Of a stretch of DNA of 64,000 nucleotides, positions 1 to 11,344 are shown piece by piece (the stretch's first letter is position 1; the number at the start of each line of letters is the position of its first letter). The stretch comes from Periplaneta americana (lineage: Eukaryota > Arthropoda > Insecta > Blattodea > Blattidae), in contig NC_091130.1 in the NCBI RefSeq assembly GCF_040183065.1, positions 127,077,914-127,141,913 on the forward strand, given 5' to 3'. The notes below the pieces were generated by a model. It searched no databases and had not been told where the DNA came from. It saw only the letters and a program-made list of their open reading frames with translations. A program made the position numbers and the translations under genes.

Positions 1-88
1 GACACATGTTGTAATGAACTATTTTGATTGTCTACATGTGGGAAATACATACCTGAAATTATGCCCCGTATTTTTGAAACAGCCTTTA
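1..88. mobile_element. Right end of an IS630/Tc1-mariner MITE (family M1)
   Basis: This stretch matches, with few differences, the right terminal inverted repeat of the 846-bp element at 44347-45192, including the segment ATGCCCCGTATTTTT near the end and a flanking TA. The rest of the element lies outside the window. Confidence 0.8.
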
Positions 89-94
89 TAGGGA

Positions 95-514
95 CCTAAG
101 TGCTGAACTTTCTCAAAAACTTCAACGTGTACATAATGTCTGCGTCCGATTTATTTTCAATATCCGCCGACATGATCATATATCGGAATATTTTCTACGA
201 TTCTCCTGGCTCCGCTTGCAAGATCGACGTTTAGTACATTCTCTTTGCCTCTTATATCGAATTATACATGATTCCACACCCAACTACCTTGCCTCTCGGT
301 TTACTCTCCTAGCTTCACATCATAATCGAAATACACGTTCACAGCACAATCTGTTGCTATCAATACCACGTCATCAGACATCTCTGTACTCAAGTTCTTT
401 CTCAATAGCCATGGCCCGCTCATGAATTCGCTGCCGCTCGAAATCAGGGGTAGTCTTAGTCCTCAGTTGTTTAAAATTAGGTTGTTTAGATATATTTTAA
501 ATGCAAAGAATTAG
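95..514 (+). pseudogene. C-terminus of a non-LTR reverse transcriptase, frameshifted
   Basis: Read from about 97, the frame gives KLQRVHNVCVRFIF, then RFSWLRLQDRR, LLYRIIHDSTPNYL and YSSSFSIAMARS. This order is the post-RT thumb and C-terminal region of CR1/Jockey-type reverse transcriptases, which usually ends in SxWNSLP. The frame stops at a TGA at about 423. A one-base shift restores the expected NSLPLEIRG and continues to a stop at 512-514, so one base has been lost there. There is no start codon or catalytic domain; this is a 5'-truncated, dead insertion. Confidence 0.75.
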
Positions 515-532
515 TTTTTTAGGTATAATTTT

Positions 533-537
<5 letters not shown>

Positions 538-604
<67 letters not shown>
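538..604. repeat. (TTA)n microsatellite
   Basis: A nearly pure run of about 22 TTA units within the 3' UTR of the flanking non-LTR element. Confidence 0.95.
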
Positions 605-1026
605 TTACACAGGCATTACTTTATTTTTCCATTAACACTAATATCTATGTAATTGTAATTGCCTCAATGTAACACGTGCTATGCTGATCATACTAATTCT
701 ACTATTCCTTTAGTAGTGAGATTATATTCATATGTATTAATTCTTTTTTTTTTAAGTTAATACTGTATACTAGGTGTATTTTCCTGTTTGTGATTATGTA
801 TTCAGTCTCTTTTTTATTATATATATTTTTTTATTATTGTTATTTTAAAGTTAATACTGATTGCGTACAGGTATTCAATCTCTCTTTTTTACTTAATTAC
901 CGTATGTTTATTATTATTTTTAAGTTAATATTTGTATACCGGTATGTATTTTTTTTTGTATGTGATTCGATCCTGGTTGAGTGGAAGAAAAGGCCTGATG
1001 GCCTTAACTCTGCCAGGGAAAATAAA

Positions 1027-1037
1027 ATTATTATTAC

Positions 1038-1100
<63 letters not shown>
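1027..1100. repeat. (ATT)n tail microsatellite
   Basis: A pure ATT tract directly after the AATAAAATT end of the non-LTR element, so probably its 3' tail. It produces false poly-Ile and poly-Leu open frames. Confidence 0.9.
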
Positions 1101-1101
<1 letters not shown>

Positions 1102-1105
1102 CTCA

Positions 1106-1915
1106 GTTTTAATATATTAAGATTCTGATGGAGTGATATTTTGAATTTATTTTCACATATATAAGCTCGGAAGATATCTTTGAAGTAGCTTGCTTATAAT
1201 GATTTTTTCGTTGACGTTTACTGTAGTGCTAGTAATCCTGTGTTGTCTGTGTTTGATTTTGTGTCCTTCAATGCATGGAAAACGGCGTGCACTAATGTAT
1301 ACGTACAGAATTATCTACATAGACCTAAAATTCTCATCAAAGATGTGTGTAGCCCTATGGAAAACATTCAAGTTTATATCCCTGTGAGAACTGTAAGCAT
1401 TCACTCGTTCATCTGTCTTCCTGTAAAGAACTAAGGACACACCAGCTGACGGTGTTTATTTAAGATATCTTATCAATAAATAAACACATGTTTGCTACCA
1501 GTCAATTTCTTCGTTATTTACATTGTAAGAATTCGCAATCTCTAATAATATTTAAGTAAAAAGTTCAATGCAAAACTTGTAAGACATACTGGACTACACA
1601 AAATTCATCATTAAGTATTTTGCGGAAATAAAACGCACTTTATTTCCTTGAAAAGTGATGTTTAAAATTCCACTACGTTTTATTGCCGAAGGTGCATTGT
1701 ACACACCGATAAGAGTGCTACTTTGATTCACTTGCTATAACACCCAACCTGTTTAGAAGAGATCAACGATTTAGCGAGTTCGTTAATAACTTACGGGAGT
1801 GCCTTTAATGATATCAAAGTTGACATAGGCCTACGTTTTGAGGACAAAGAAGCACGAATACCATTCCTGGGTTATTCCACTATTCCCCCAACTGACTACG
1901 CTAAAGTTCGCTGTG
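1106..1915. other. Unassigned intergenic DNA
   Basis: AT-rich sequence. Short frames here show no recognisable domain. I see no repeat match to the rest of the window. Confidence 0.5.
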
Positions 1916-1917
1916 TC

Positions 1918-2165
1918 CCCTGAGGTGGCTGAGTGGTAAGACCTTCAGCCTGTCATGCAGGGTCTGACTTCGAATCCCAGTCAGGTTTTAAAAATCTATA
2001 GTGTCACTTTTGGTGGAGTTGGGGTTTTTCTAGGGTTCTCCGTTTGTTTATATTAGATATCTACAACATTCCACCAACATTTCTCCATTCCGTCATCATT
2101 CTATAGCATTCCCCGAACCTCGCACAGCGTGCAATTTTCCCGATCTAGGTGGACAAAAATCAAAT
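1918..2165 (+). mobile_element. tRNA-derived SINE (tRNA Ser/Leu-like head)
   Basis: The head carries TGGCTGAGTGGT (A-box-like) and, about 40 bp on, CTTCGAATCCC (B-box-like), as in an RNA polymerase III promoter. A non-tRNA body follows with GGGGTTTTTCTAGGGTTCTC. The family differs from the abundant SINE at 17023. No clear poly(A) end or TSD was found. Confidence 0.6.
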
Positions 2166-2225
2166 TTCGACTCGTTTAGTTAGGCATAGGTGAATATGAA
2201 TTCATGTTCTTTAACATTTAGAGAA

Positions 2226-2735
2226 TACATCTTGATTACACAACTTTTAACACTGTATCACTTCGGACTATGTATGATAAGAACTTTCTTGTGTTAAATT
2301 TTAACGTACCTTGTTAACATGTCTCGACCTATTTTCGGTCATCTTCGGAACTGGTCGTTGTTGGTCTTGGCGCCTCTTGTTTCCTGTGTGGGTGCGTTCG
2401 TAGTGTAGAGTCAAAGAGTGTATGTGTTTTGAAATTGAGTTGTGTGTTGAGAATATCGTTGGGGTGTGTTTTCGTGTGTCTGTAACGCACTCAACACACT
2501 AGAACAATATGAAGTATACAGACACACGAAAACACACCCCAACGATATTCTCAACACACAACTCAATTTCAAAACACATACACTCTTTGACTCTACACTA
2601 CGAACGCACCCACACAGGAAACAAGAGGCGCTAAGACTAACAACGACCAGTTCCGAAGATGACCGAAAATAGGTCGAAACATGTTATCAAGGTACGTTAA
2701 AATTTAACACAAGAAAGTTCTTATCATACATATTT
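2226..2735. mobile_element. Penelope-like element remnant, tail-to-tail palindrome
   Basis: Two 215-bp arms, 2269-2483 and 2518-2732, are inverted copies differing at only a few bases, around a 34-bp loop. The right arm encodes the extreme C-terminus of a Penelope-like protein (LEQYEVYRHTKTHP), followed by a tail with GACCGAAAATAGGTCGAAAC. The same tail is in the copy at 38330-39039, which has more of the endonuclease domain. Confidence 0.75.
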
Positions 2736-3374
2736 AGAGAATGTTGTGAGTAATAGTTTTTACTGTTTTATCAGCAGCAAGCTATATTTACAAGAGTATG
2801 AACAATGGGTTCTTCCTAACACTTCTCGCTCCAGTTCAGCGACAGACAGAAAGTCTTACTATGTGTCTGAAAAAGAGCCAATTGTTAGTGATTTATTGTG
2901 TTGTGAGACATGAGACATGGAATCTGTTCAGATAGGTACGTTCTTATTAATGCAACTCCAATTGCAAGTTTGTAAAGTATTATTCTTCTTACAGGAAGGT
3001 TTAAACATTGCAATTGAAAAAAAAATATATATTATTTTAAAGTTCTCCAAATATGTGAGTTTTAGTATAGCCGGTCACGTTCGGTTACAACAATTCTTTT
3101 ACCATTTAATACAGCATCATTTAGAGTTTTGAATCTTTATTTTAAAGTTTGCGCGTTCTTGCGCATTTATCAGTAGGCCTAATTGATTTTTTTTCAGTGG
3201 TGGGGCATACGGTAACTGTTCCATATTTGGCTTAACAGCAGAAAAGAATCATGTAATAAGGAAGTTTTTAATCACGTGTGAGTGTTTTAGGCCTGCCAAA
3301 TTATTCACATGACAGGTTAAAAATACATTGGACACATTTTTATCTAAGCTTAACAAACGCACAGTGAATCAGAA
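2736..3374. other. Unassigned DNA
   Basis: No coding region, repeat or motif that I can support. Confidence 0.5.
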
Positions 3375-4640
3375 TGCAAATCACTAGCTGGACAAAATTA
3401 ATAACTCCTCTGCATTGAAACGGACTGTTATGAAACTTGTACATGCCTTACAGATGACACACGTGTTTTGTGTACAAACTCTGAGCGTATTCCGAATCTC
3501 AGCGGTGAGCAATCTGATGGCATCACGGTGTTCCGAATTTCAACGATGACGTCAGTGATGCTCCACCGGTGTCGCACCGGTTCCATCACCTTGCAGAGGT
3601 GGTGGCAGTCTCCATCAGTGAATCTGATTGGTTCTTGTATAGGGCGGGAATTAGCAGACGAATGACATCGTGCATTATTGTATCATGGCGGTGTGTTCTG
3701 CTTTGGTTCTGCTGTATTGTTTGTAACGAGCACAACGTAAAAACAATAATAATGACTTTTATGAACGAACGTATCAACGGACCAGTTATTACTATTGGTT
3801 CAAGAAATAAATTGTTTATGCTCTCTTTTCTTTGAACAAGATGACAGTACGGAAATTTCGCAAAATCTTGCTAGCGTAGCACAGACAACAACTTGTACAG
3901 CAGCTATGATAGCCATCGAACCTTCAAGCAGTTTTGTTCCTATTTCGCTGCAGCGTGACGTCATTGTTGTCCACCGGTCCGGTGAGATTCGGAATACGCT
4001 GTATGATTCTGTTTACACAAGAAAAATTACCCCTTTATAGCGGGTATGGTTCGTTTAAACAAAATTAATAACTTCTCTCCTATCTAATAGATTTTTATGA
4101 AACTTTGTATACGGTAGAAGTTATAGAGGTGGAATATTTTATTTTTTGTCTAGAAAGTCTGATTATGTCTCATAATAGAAACTGCCCTTTTATAGTGGTG
4201 CATTTAGACAAAATTAATAACTTCTCTCCTATATAATATATTTTTATGAAACTTTGTACAAAAATTAGGCCTACAGGTAGCATACATAAGTAATCAAATT
4301 TGTGCATAGAAATATATGCTACCTGTAACTCCTGTACAATTTTCATAAAATCTGTAAATGTACTCCCTGTAAAGGGGTACTTCGTCTTATGGAACCGTAA
4401 ATATAGTTTGTACACAAAAAACATATTCTACCTGTAACTTCCGTACACTGTTTCATAAAAATCTGTTAGATAGGAAAAAAGTTATTATTTGTCTAAAATC
4501 ATCCCTTATAAAGGGATAGTTCCTTGTACACAAATGTAGTCAGAGTTTGTATACAAAAAATATGTGCTATTTATAAGGTCTGTACAAAGTTTCATTGGAA
4601 TGCAGAGAAGTTATTAATTTTGTCCAACTAGATTTGCGTT
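3375..4640. mobile_element. Composite inverted-repeat DNA element with internal subrepeats
   Basis: The ends are inverted: CTAGCTGGACAAAATTAATA at about 3383 faces its complement ending CAACTAG at about 4631. The core module (GACAAAATTAATAACTTCTC followed by ATGAAACTTTGTAC) recurs around 4056, 4207, 4437 and 4570 in both orientations. A separate 517-bp element sits in the left half. No transposase is visible, so the superfamily is unknown. Confidence 0.6.
3484..4000. mobile_element. 517-bp palindromic MITE, copy 1
   Basis: It begins AGCGTATTCCGAATCTC and ends with the complement GAGATTCGGAATACGCT. The 526-bp copy at 10815-11340 matches over its whole length. Apparent open frames inside are shared by both copies but resemble no protein. 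No clear TSD was found. Confidence 0.8.
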
Positions 4641-5194
4641 ATTGCGAGAGGAGTTTCCTACTCGAAATCTGGGTAGGCAATGAACCTTAGTGTAGTCAGT
4701 ATGTGGAATGCGCCTACCTTGAGGGTTAGCACAATAGACGGACACTCATGGCCTCATCAGTTACCCGCCATTTGGCTAGGACAATTGCGACGTGTCATGT
4801 GCCCCGTAATACTGGTTGGCACCTCTTCAAAATGTCTGAACTCAGAATTTAGATCCCGTAATATCCATGTTCCGCACACAGTTTTTATCTTGGCACTATG
4901 CCACGTTATTCCTATAGCAAAATTTAACACAATATGTATAAATCATCGCCCAGCACTGTGGTAGTTCCACATGGTGCAGGATCTGCTCGGCTGTGTAAAG
5001 AAACATTCAGAATAAAGCTATCCGTTTTACGATAATGTTGCATAAGCATAAGTTACAAATCAATCTACAGGTTATTTATGTTCAGTACTGTATTTGCTTC
5101 CAAAGCTGTATACTTTCAATTATAAAACATACTCTTACCACTAAATACTGTAAGTAAATAAATTGCTAATCCATTAGTTTGCATTACTGATAAT
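4641..5194. other. Unassigned DNA
   Basis: Contains a 94-codon open frame at 4680-4964 with no recognisable feature. Nothing else supported. Confidence 0.45.
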
Positions 5195-6574
5195 TATAGC
5201 CCGGATGTTTAGGCATTTATTTTGGTTAAAATATGCAGGCATATAGGCACGAAAATAGTCAAAATAGGCAGTGAAATAGGGATTTATTATTCATGGAAAT
5301 AGACAAAAAATAGATAAATACTTAATAAACCATCCCATATGGTACTCACTTTCCTTGGTTACATGTCACAACAAGATGCTTTTTTAAGTTGTCAACTGTC
5401 ATAGTGAGCCACCTGTCAGAGAGAACGTTTTTCATGGTGGAAAAAGATCTTTCTACGTATACTGAAGTGATTGGAGCAAACTTAAAACAATTTATTTCAG
5501 AAGGACTGTCTATATTTATTTTCAGACATCGGGAAAAACCGACTGTGTATTGTCTCAAAAAGAGTGGTGTGAGAAGGGATTAGAGATTTCAAAATACGCG
5601 TGACTTGTGCGTGCAAGCGACAACAGTAACGGGACCTGGAGACTTGCTTTTAATACTTTCCTCATCCCTTTTCTTTCGCTGGTAAACCCCGAAGTGACCT
5701 GAGCACTAAGGTTTATACTGTTCAAACACCTTTGTTAAGTAACATAAAAGATTAAGATTCTCAGCAAATTTTTGTCTGAGGTGAATATATATTTTTAATT
5801 TGTACAACCGTTCTTTTTTTGTTTTTTGATGTAATATAGGCCTACGTATGTGTGATTTATTTTAAATGCATTAAAAATATAGAAAATGTACAATAACGAC
5901 GTAAAAAGGCTAAAAAAATACATTTAACCTTAAAATAGGCAACGGGAGCTAAAATAGGCAAAAAAAGGCAAAATAAATATTGAGCCTATCATTCCCAAAC
6001 GTGTGGAAACTGTCTCTACTTTCTTTCAGAGATCGGGAAAAACAGACTGTGTATTGTCTCAAAAAGAAGAGTGTGAGAAGAGATTAGAAACTTCAAAGTA
6101 CGCGTGACTTGTGCGTGCAAGCAACAACAGTAACGGGACCTGGAGATTTGCTTTTAATACTTTCCTCATCCCCTTTCTTTCGCTGGTAAACCCCGAAGTG
6201 ACTTGAGCACTGAGGGTTATACTGTTCAAACATCTTTGTTAAGTAACATGAAATATTAAGATTCTCAGCAAATATTTGTCCGAGGTGAATATATATTTTT
6301 AATTTGTACTACCATTCTTTTTTGTTTTTTGATATAATATATATGTGGTTTATTTTAAATGCATTAAAAATATAGAAAATGTAAAATAACGACGTAAAAA
6401 GGCTAAAAAGATATTTAACCTTAAAATAGGCAACGGGAGCTAAAATAGGCAAAAAAGGCAAAATAAAATTTGGGCCTATCGTCCCCAAATGTGTGGAAAC
6501 GTGTTTATCTCTAGTAGGATTTTCATACATACACTCAGTTTAAAAAAGGCATTTTGCCTAACATCCGGGCTCTA
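5195..6574. mobile_element. hAT element with internal tandem duplication
   Basis: The terminal inverted repeats read TATAGCCCGGATGTTTAGGC on the left and, in complement, TAGAGCCCGGATGTTAGGC on the right. Many short AATAGGCA repeats lie near the ends, like the subterminal transposase-binding repeats known in hAT elements. A hAT C-terminal transposase relic is inside. About 480 bp (5520-5990) is repeated at 6027-6500. The expected 8-bp TSD is not clean. Confidence 0.7.
5346..5558 (-). pseudogene. hAT transposase C-terminal dimerisation domain relic
   Basis: The minus-strand frame contains FAPITSVYVERSFSTMKNVL followed by SDRWLTMTVDNLKKHLVV and CN. This is the hAT-family dimerisation signature (P-x-S-x-x-x-ER-x-FS ... 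N-L-x-x-H). Only this end of the transposase survives. It sits beside the left terminal repeat, so the gene ran leftward. The BED finger and the catalytic core are missing. Confidence 0.8.
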
Positions 6575-6579
6575 CGATA

Positions 6580-6765
6580 ATCCACCGCTTGGAATAGCGG
6601 TCAGCGTACCTGACTACGAAACTCGTATGCCTGGAATCCAATCCTGGTTGGGACAAGTTACCTGGTTAAGTTTTTTGCGAAGTTTTCCTCAACACTACGA
6701 GAAAACACTGGATAAATTTCGGTGTTTGATTCTCAGGCTGTTCTCCGGTATTATTTTATAATCAC
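6580..6765 (+). mobile_element. Diverged SINE copy
   Basis: The order of blocks (GCGGTCAGCGTACCTGACTA, then ATCCTGGTTGGGACAAGTTA, CCTGG and the GAGGTTTT-like body) follows the SINE at 17023-17275 but with many substitutions, so it is an old copy. Confidence 0.65.
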
Positions 6766-8397
6766 AAGATACGGAAAGGAACGGGAAACATCATCTTGTA
6801 GCTGCAGAACCGCCGGTCAATACGATGCTACGGCCAAGCAGTATGATAACTAGTGCTAGGATTCTTAGGTAAATAAACATTTCATTTACATTGTAATAGA
6901 AACTCTCTAGTCTGTTTTAAGTTTCATACAAGGTCGCCTCAGCATATATTTTAAATTTTATTTCACATAAAAACACATTTTGAATTTTGTTATGTAAATA
7001 CACATTTTCAAATATTCACATAAAACACATAAAAATTAAGTTTTCAAAAAATAATTTTCGACAAAAGCCCCATTTCAGATTAATCATCACCCGAATGTTC
7101 AATGCAGTTGCTTAGACGTGACAGCCGACAACTGTTTCTCGAAATTGTCTATCTGTGGATCTGATGAGCTGCAGTGTGCTCTCTCACCACAAGCGATAAG
7201 AGCCGTCACCACTAAAAAATTGTACTGTAACTAACACACATAAACATTGATATGTCATTTAGGAATGACTTGTAAGTTATCATAACACTGATTCAGGAAG
7301 CAATTATAATTTCATAAACATCCGCTGCCTCTGTTTTCGTTTCCAATCATAAACATGTGCCTAGGGATACATGTTGTTTCTAAATGGCCAGGGAGCTCTT
7401 TTTCCCTGTACAAGGCAGTGTTACGCCATAATCGTCGGTCATTTGTGATGGACAACTTTAGGATGAATTTCATTGTGTAATATAATTCTTCAGCAGTTGG
7501 CAAGATAGCATAATTTGTACTGGTGAGTACTGCATATTGTTTATATTCACATAAAATAATTGAAACATAATTAAATATTTTTTGTATTTTGTTACATATT
7601 TTCTCGATTTTAGAACATAAAAAATAAATAGTTCCCCGATTTTATTTATAAAAATTCAAGCCCTAATGATAACTATCGAACCGCCAACAATCGTTCCAGC
7701 ATGACAATTAAAGAAGAAAATATTTGGTAGTTAATATACAGTAAGTACATTAAAATTATGTGAACATGGAAAAAAAATGAAATTGTGCATTCCAGTTTCC
7801 AGTGGTGTTCATCCTAGAGTAGCAGTCACACAATTGGAACTAGTTTACGATGTATGACAACATTTAAGACGTGCAGCGGCACGCCATTGCTAATAGGAAT
7901 GGCTGTGTGTCTGTTGTATACATAACAGTGGGAAGGGGATGAAGTACTGACTGTAAACAATTTCAAAACCTGATGACATTAGTGACATTGACTGTACAGG
8001 ACTAGATCGCAGAGTTTATGTTGATGATGAAAATGATGATGATGATGATGATGTGATGATGATGACGATGATGATTAACTTTGATGTGAGGTTTTCACTT
8101 GGTTTGCTTTGACAATCACAGAATAGAAAATTTCATTGTCCCTTTTCTCGAAGTAAGTTGTTCAGTGTTTTGACAATACCTGCGATGAAACTAAATAAGT
8201 CTTTTACCTTGAGTTTAAAGATGTAATTTCACTTTTTATTATATAAACTCGAATATTTGTGGCAGAAAGCAAATCACTAATAAAGTGATTAGTTATATTG
8301 AAGAACTCTACAGCAGATTTCACTTGCCATAATGTTGCACTTTATTGAGAATGCCAGAAGTTATTATTATTTTTTTTGAACAAACAATGATGAATTA
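6766..8397. other. Unassigned DNA with a short (GAT)n tract
   Basis: Mostly AT-rich. A GATGAT tract lies at about 8028-8075. A 63-codon minus-strand frame at 7312-7503 has no recognisable domain. No gene can be supported. Confidence 0.5.
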
Positions 8398-9007
8398 CAG
8401 GGTGGGTGTGGATAAAATAAAAACACAGTAAAACATTTACTACTGAACTTTATTTGTTGAAACTTAGTGCATACAACACTGAAAGATGGGAGATTCCTCT
8501 GAGCTCAACATGACCCCATTGCGCACTCTGCACAACTCATAACGGTGATGCAATTCAGCCCATGTCCTTTGTAACATAAGAGGAGCGATTTGTTGAAAAG
8601 CTTGAGTAGTTTTTACTTTCAGATCATCAATGTTCCTGGGTTTCTGTGAATAGATAATATTTTTAACAAAACCCTACACGAAGAAGTCAGGAGGGATTAG
8701 ATCTGGGGAGTTTGGGTACCAAGCCAAGAGATAGCTACTTCTCGTACTGGGTTTCGCCTGCGACCTCCTGCATGTTTCTTTTTTTTAACACAGAACCTGT
8801 TTCTACAAATGTTCGATAACACAACATTATGGATTTAGGTACATTAAGCACACCATGTTGTTGATGATTAAGGGATAATTCTGGAATGTTGATAGGAAAA
8901 ACATGATTATTCGATGAAAATCTACCCCACCACTGTTTCCGTCGGCCATAAATTCAACTTCCTTTTAACAGAGCTTTGAATTGAGGTTTTCGTTCAAATA
9001 AAGAAAA
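8398..9007 (-). mobile_element. IS630/Tc1-mariner element (family M5), partial
   Basis: The left end CAGGGTGGGTGTGGATAAAA follows a TA dinucleotide at 8396-8397. A transposase C-terminus is encoded inward on the minus strand. The other end is not visible; a hAT element begins at 9016 and may have replaced or split it. Confidence 0.6.
8464..8725 (-). pseudogene. IS630-type transposase C-terminus with an in-frame stop
   Basis: On the minus strand the frame reads WYPNSPDLIPPDFFV, a TAG, then GFVKNIIYSQKPRNIDDLK, later WAELHHRYELCRVRNG, and ends FQCCMH plus stop at 8464-8466. SPDL-x-P-x-DFF followed by WG(Y/F)-x-K is the block after the second catalytic Asp in insect IS630/mariner-like transposases. 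TAG stands where the family has Trp. Upstream minus-strand sequence (VETGSVLKKR) resembles the N-terminal helix-turn-helix, so the middle has probably been deleted. Confidence 0.7.
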
Positions 9008-9015
9008 GCTGCATC

Positions 9016-9926
9016 CAGTAGCGGCTGGTGGTCAAAATAATGAGTGTGCTACAATCTCTATATCGGCCTACTGTAGAGGCCTACACTTATGTATTTATCT
9101 TAATTTGGAGTCTCGCCTAGTGATGAAATATGAAGTCCATACGACGTTCTTTCGTACTGCAGAACTTGTCATTTGGTGTTAAACCCCTCCATCTTGGACA
9201 TCATACACTTTTCTATTGACAGTATTGCAAGAGCAGTGAGACGATCCTGGGACATAGTGTTCCTTAAAAACGTTTTTATGCGTTTCAAGGAAGAAAAACA
9301 TATTTCTGGCTCAGCAGTGGTTATTGGTGTTGTAACCAAAATATTTAACAACTTCGATACTTCACAGAATGGATCCTGTAAATTGTTGGATACTATATAT
9401 TGTGACAATTGAACAGCCATCTATATTTCGGAAGTCTTCCGTATAGAAATCCAACTTGTATCTGAAACACTCTTTGTTCAGTATAGTATAGCTGTTGACA
9501 GCAACTGGTAGATGGCAGCAGCAGTCGGACACTTGAATTACCAAATACATTGTACATAGTTCCGAATTCTTCCACAAACAAGCATTCTTTCGTTACGCTT
9601 TACTTTTGCAATCTCCAAGGTGTGTTGTGCTGAAGCTGACTACAGCACTTTCCCGCGTAAAAATAGCCAATCAGAGCAGTGATTTCAGCTTCGCACATGC
9701 GCATAACTGTCTACATTTTTCATGTGAAGCTTTGAGTAGCACAACGAACCCCCTGAGGCACCAAAGAAGGCACGAAGACTAAACACTTTATAACGCGCCA
9801 TGAACATAACCACGGGAAATTGTCAAATGACAGATCAAATACTATGGTGGTATTACAAATACATTATTTGAGCCAAAATTATCATTGTGCTGTAGCACTG
9901 TAGCACGTAAGGACGGGCCGCCCCTG
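9016..9926. mobile_element. hAT element, 911 bp
   Basis: The ends are CAGTAGCGGCTGG and, in complement, CAGGGGCGGCCCG, with GTGCTACA shared further in. Flanks GCTGCATC (9008-9015) and GCTACATC (9927-9934) match at 7 of 8 bases, fitting the 8-bp hAT TSD. Confidence 0.8.
9169..9580 (-). pseudogene. hAT transposase C-terminus (ZMYM/52-kDa-repressor-like), frameshifted
   Basis: On the minus strand, LLNILVTTPITTAEPEICFS, then LKRIKTFLRNTMSQDRL and ALAILSIEK, form a typical C-terminal dimerisation block of the hAT lineage that produces ZMYM- and THAP-repressor-like proteins. The upstream part (KLDFYTEDFRNIDG) lies in another frame at 9362-9577, so there is at least one frameshift. Cys stands at ICFS where the family usually has R-C-F-S. 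The catalytic core and N-terminus are absent; the element is a short internally deleted copy. Confidence 0.75.
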
Positions 9927-9934
9927 GCTACATC

Positions 9935-10345
9935 GATAAAGTATGTATAAGTGGACATTTTGACAGCTGAAGGTCGACGTTTATCCGATTTGACTGATTG
10001 GGATTAACAGTGGCACACAGAGTTGCATTAGGCTATTTGAAAATGTATTTCAGTAATAAGACTGAAATATTAAAACCACACTGGCGCTGGATTTTGCTAC
10101 GCTTTGCTACAACATTGTCTTGGGAGTACGATCTATTCCGGGAAATGAGGAATACGGCTGCTTTGACGTGTCAGGGATGAGCAGGTAAAATGAGGAATGA
10201 AACGGATTAGAATCAATTATACTGAAAATACGTATTCAGGGTCTCAGATGAGAAAATATACCACTATCAGGTAATTCCGTTCCACTGGGCAGTCTTCTAA
10301 AAGAGATGGAACACAACATAGCTCAGGTACCGCTAAGCTTGTCCG
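9935..10345. other. Unassigned DNA
   Basis: No repeat match or coding region that I can support. Confidence 0.45.
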
Positions 10346-10632
10346 TCTCCTTGTCTTGAAGTAGCGTGCTGGACTCCTGATGAAGGTAGCCCGGGTTCGA
10401 TTCCCGGTCGTGAAGTTAGGGCGATTTAATTCAGACCTCTTCGCGGGGACTGGTTGTCTGTCCATTGTCCCAGTGTGTGTATGTGTGTGGTGTCTCACTG
10501 TGGCCCCCGGGTATCCTGACCCTGTAAACGGGGGAGTCCTGCAGTGTGTGCGTGTGTTCAGTAGAGTTTTGGGTCTAGGTGCAATAAGCCCCAGGCTGCG
10601 GTGCCGAAATTAGTAAAAAAAAAAAAAAAGAA
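10346..10632 (+). mobile_element. tRNA-derived SINE, third family
   Basis: A B-box-like GGGTTCGATTCCCGGTC at about 10392 is preceded by a tRNA-like stretch (GTGCTGGACTCCTGATGAAG). A GC-rich body follows (CCCCGGGTATCCTGACCC) and the element ends in a run of A from about 10615. Two other SINE families in the window have different bodies. Confidence 0.7.
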
Positions 10633-10814
10633 ACCTCTAAGCTTCTCCTTAAACAAAGTTTGATTAGGAGGCATATATTGTTGGATTTGTAGTTGGCAAA
10701 GGTTTTTAAGTATTAATTAAGTTTCTCTCATCATTTTAATACTACATCATTATCCCTCTGCATAAACCTTGCAGGTTCAAATTATTTATCTCTGTTACGT
10801 ATTGTATACCAAAG

Positions 10815-11340
10815 AGCGTATTCCGAATCTCACCGGTGAGCAATCCGATGGCATCACGGTGTTCCGAATTCCACCGATAACGTCATTGATGCTCCACCGA
10901 TGTCGCACCGGTGCCATGAACTTGCAGAGGTGGTGGCAGTCTCCATCAGCCGCCATCAGTGAATCTGATTGGTTCTTGTATAGGGCGGGAATTAGCAGAC
11001 GAATAACATCGTGCACTGTTGTGTCATGGCGGTATGTTCTGCTTTAGTTCTGCTGTATTGTTTACAATGAGCACAATGTAAAAATAATATGTTAATGGCT
11101 TATGAGCGAACATGTCAACGGACCGTTATTACTACAGGTTCAATAAATAAATTGTTTATGCTATCTTTTCTTTGAACGAGATGGCAGTACGAAAATTTCG
11201 CAAAATTTTGCTAGCGTAGCACAGACAACAACTTGTACAGTCGCCATGACAGCCATCGATCCTTCCAGCAGTTTTGTTCCTTATTTCGCTGCAACGTGAC
11301 GTCATTGATGCCACCGGACCGGTGAGATTCGGAATACGCT
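10815..11340. mobile_element. 526-bp palindromic MITE, copy 2
   Basis: Begins AGCGTATTCCGAATCTCACC and ends GGTGAGATTCGGAATACGCT. Matches the copy at 3484-4000 throughout, including the segment CTGATTGGTTCTTGTATAGG. Confidence 0.85.
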
Positions 11341-11344
11341 GAAA

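Larger units (their letters stand above)
95..1105 (+). mobile_element. 3' part of a non-LTR retrotransposon
   Basis: A reverse-transcriptase C-terminal coding remnant is followed by a long AT-rich 3' UTR. The UTR ends AAGGCCTGATGGCCTTAACT, then an (ATT)n tail at about 1027-1100. A tail of short tandem repeats is typical of CR1/Jockey-group elements. A second (TTA)n tract lies inside the UTR. The 5' end is lost, and the left side abuts the M1 fragment at 1-88. Confidence 0.65.

Noticed and set aside
790..1128. 112-codon frame with a poly-Ile end
   Set aside because: It is the reading of an (ATT)n microsatellite and an AT-rich retrotransposon 3' UTR; no domain.
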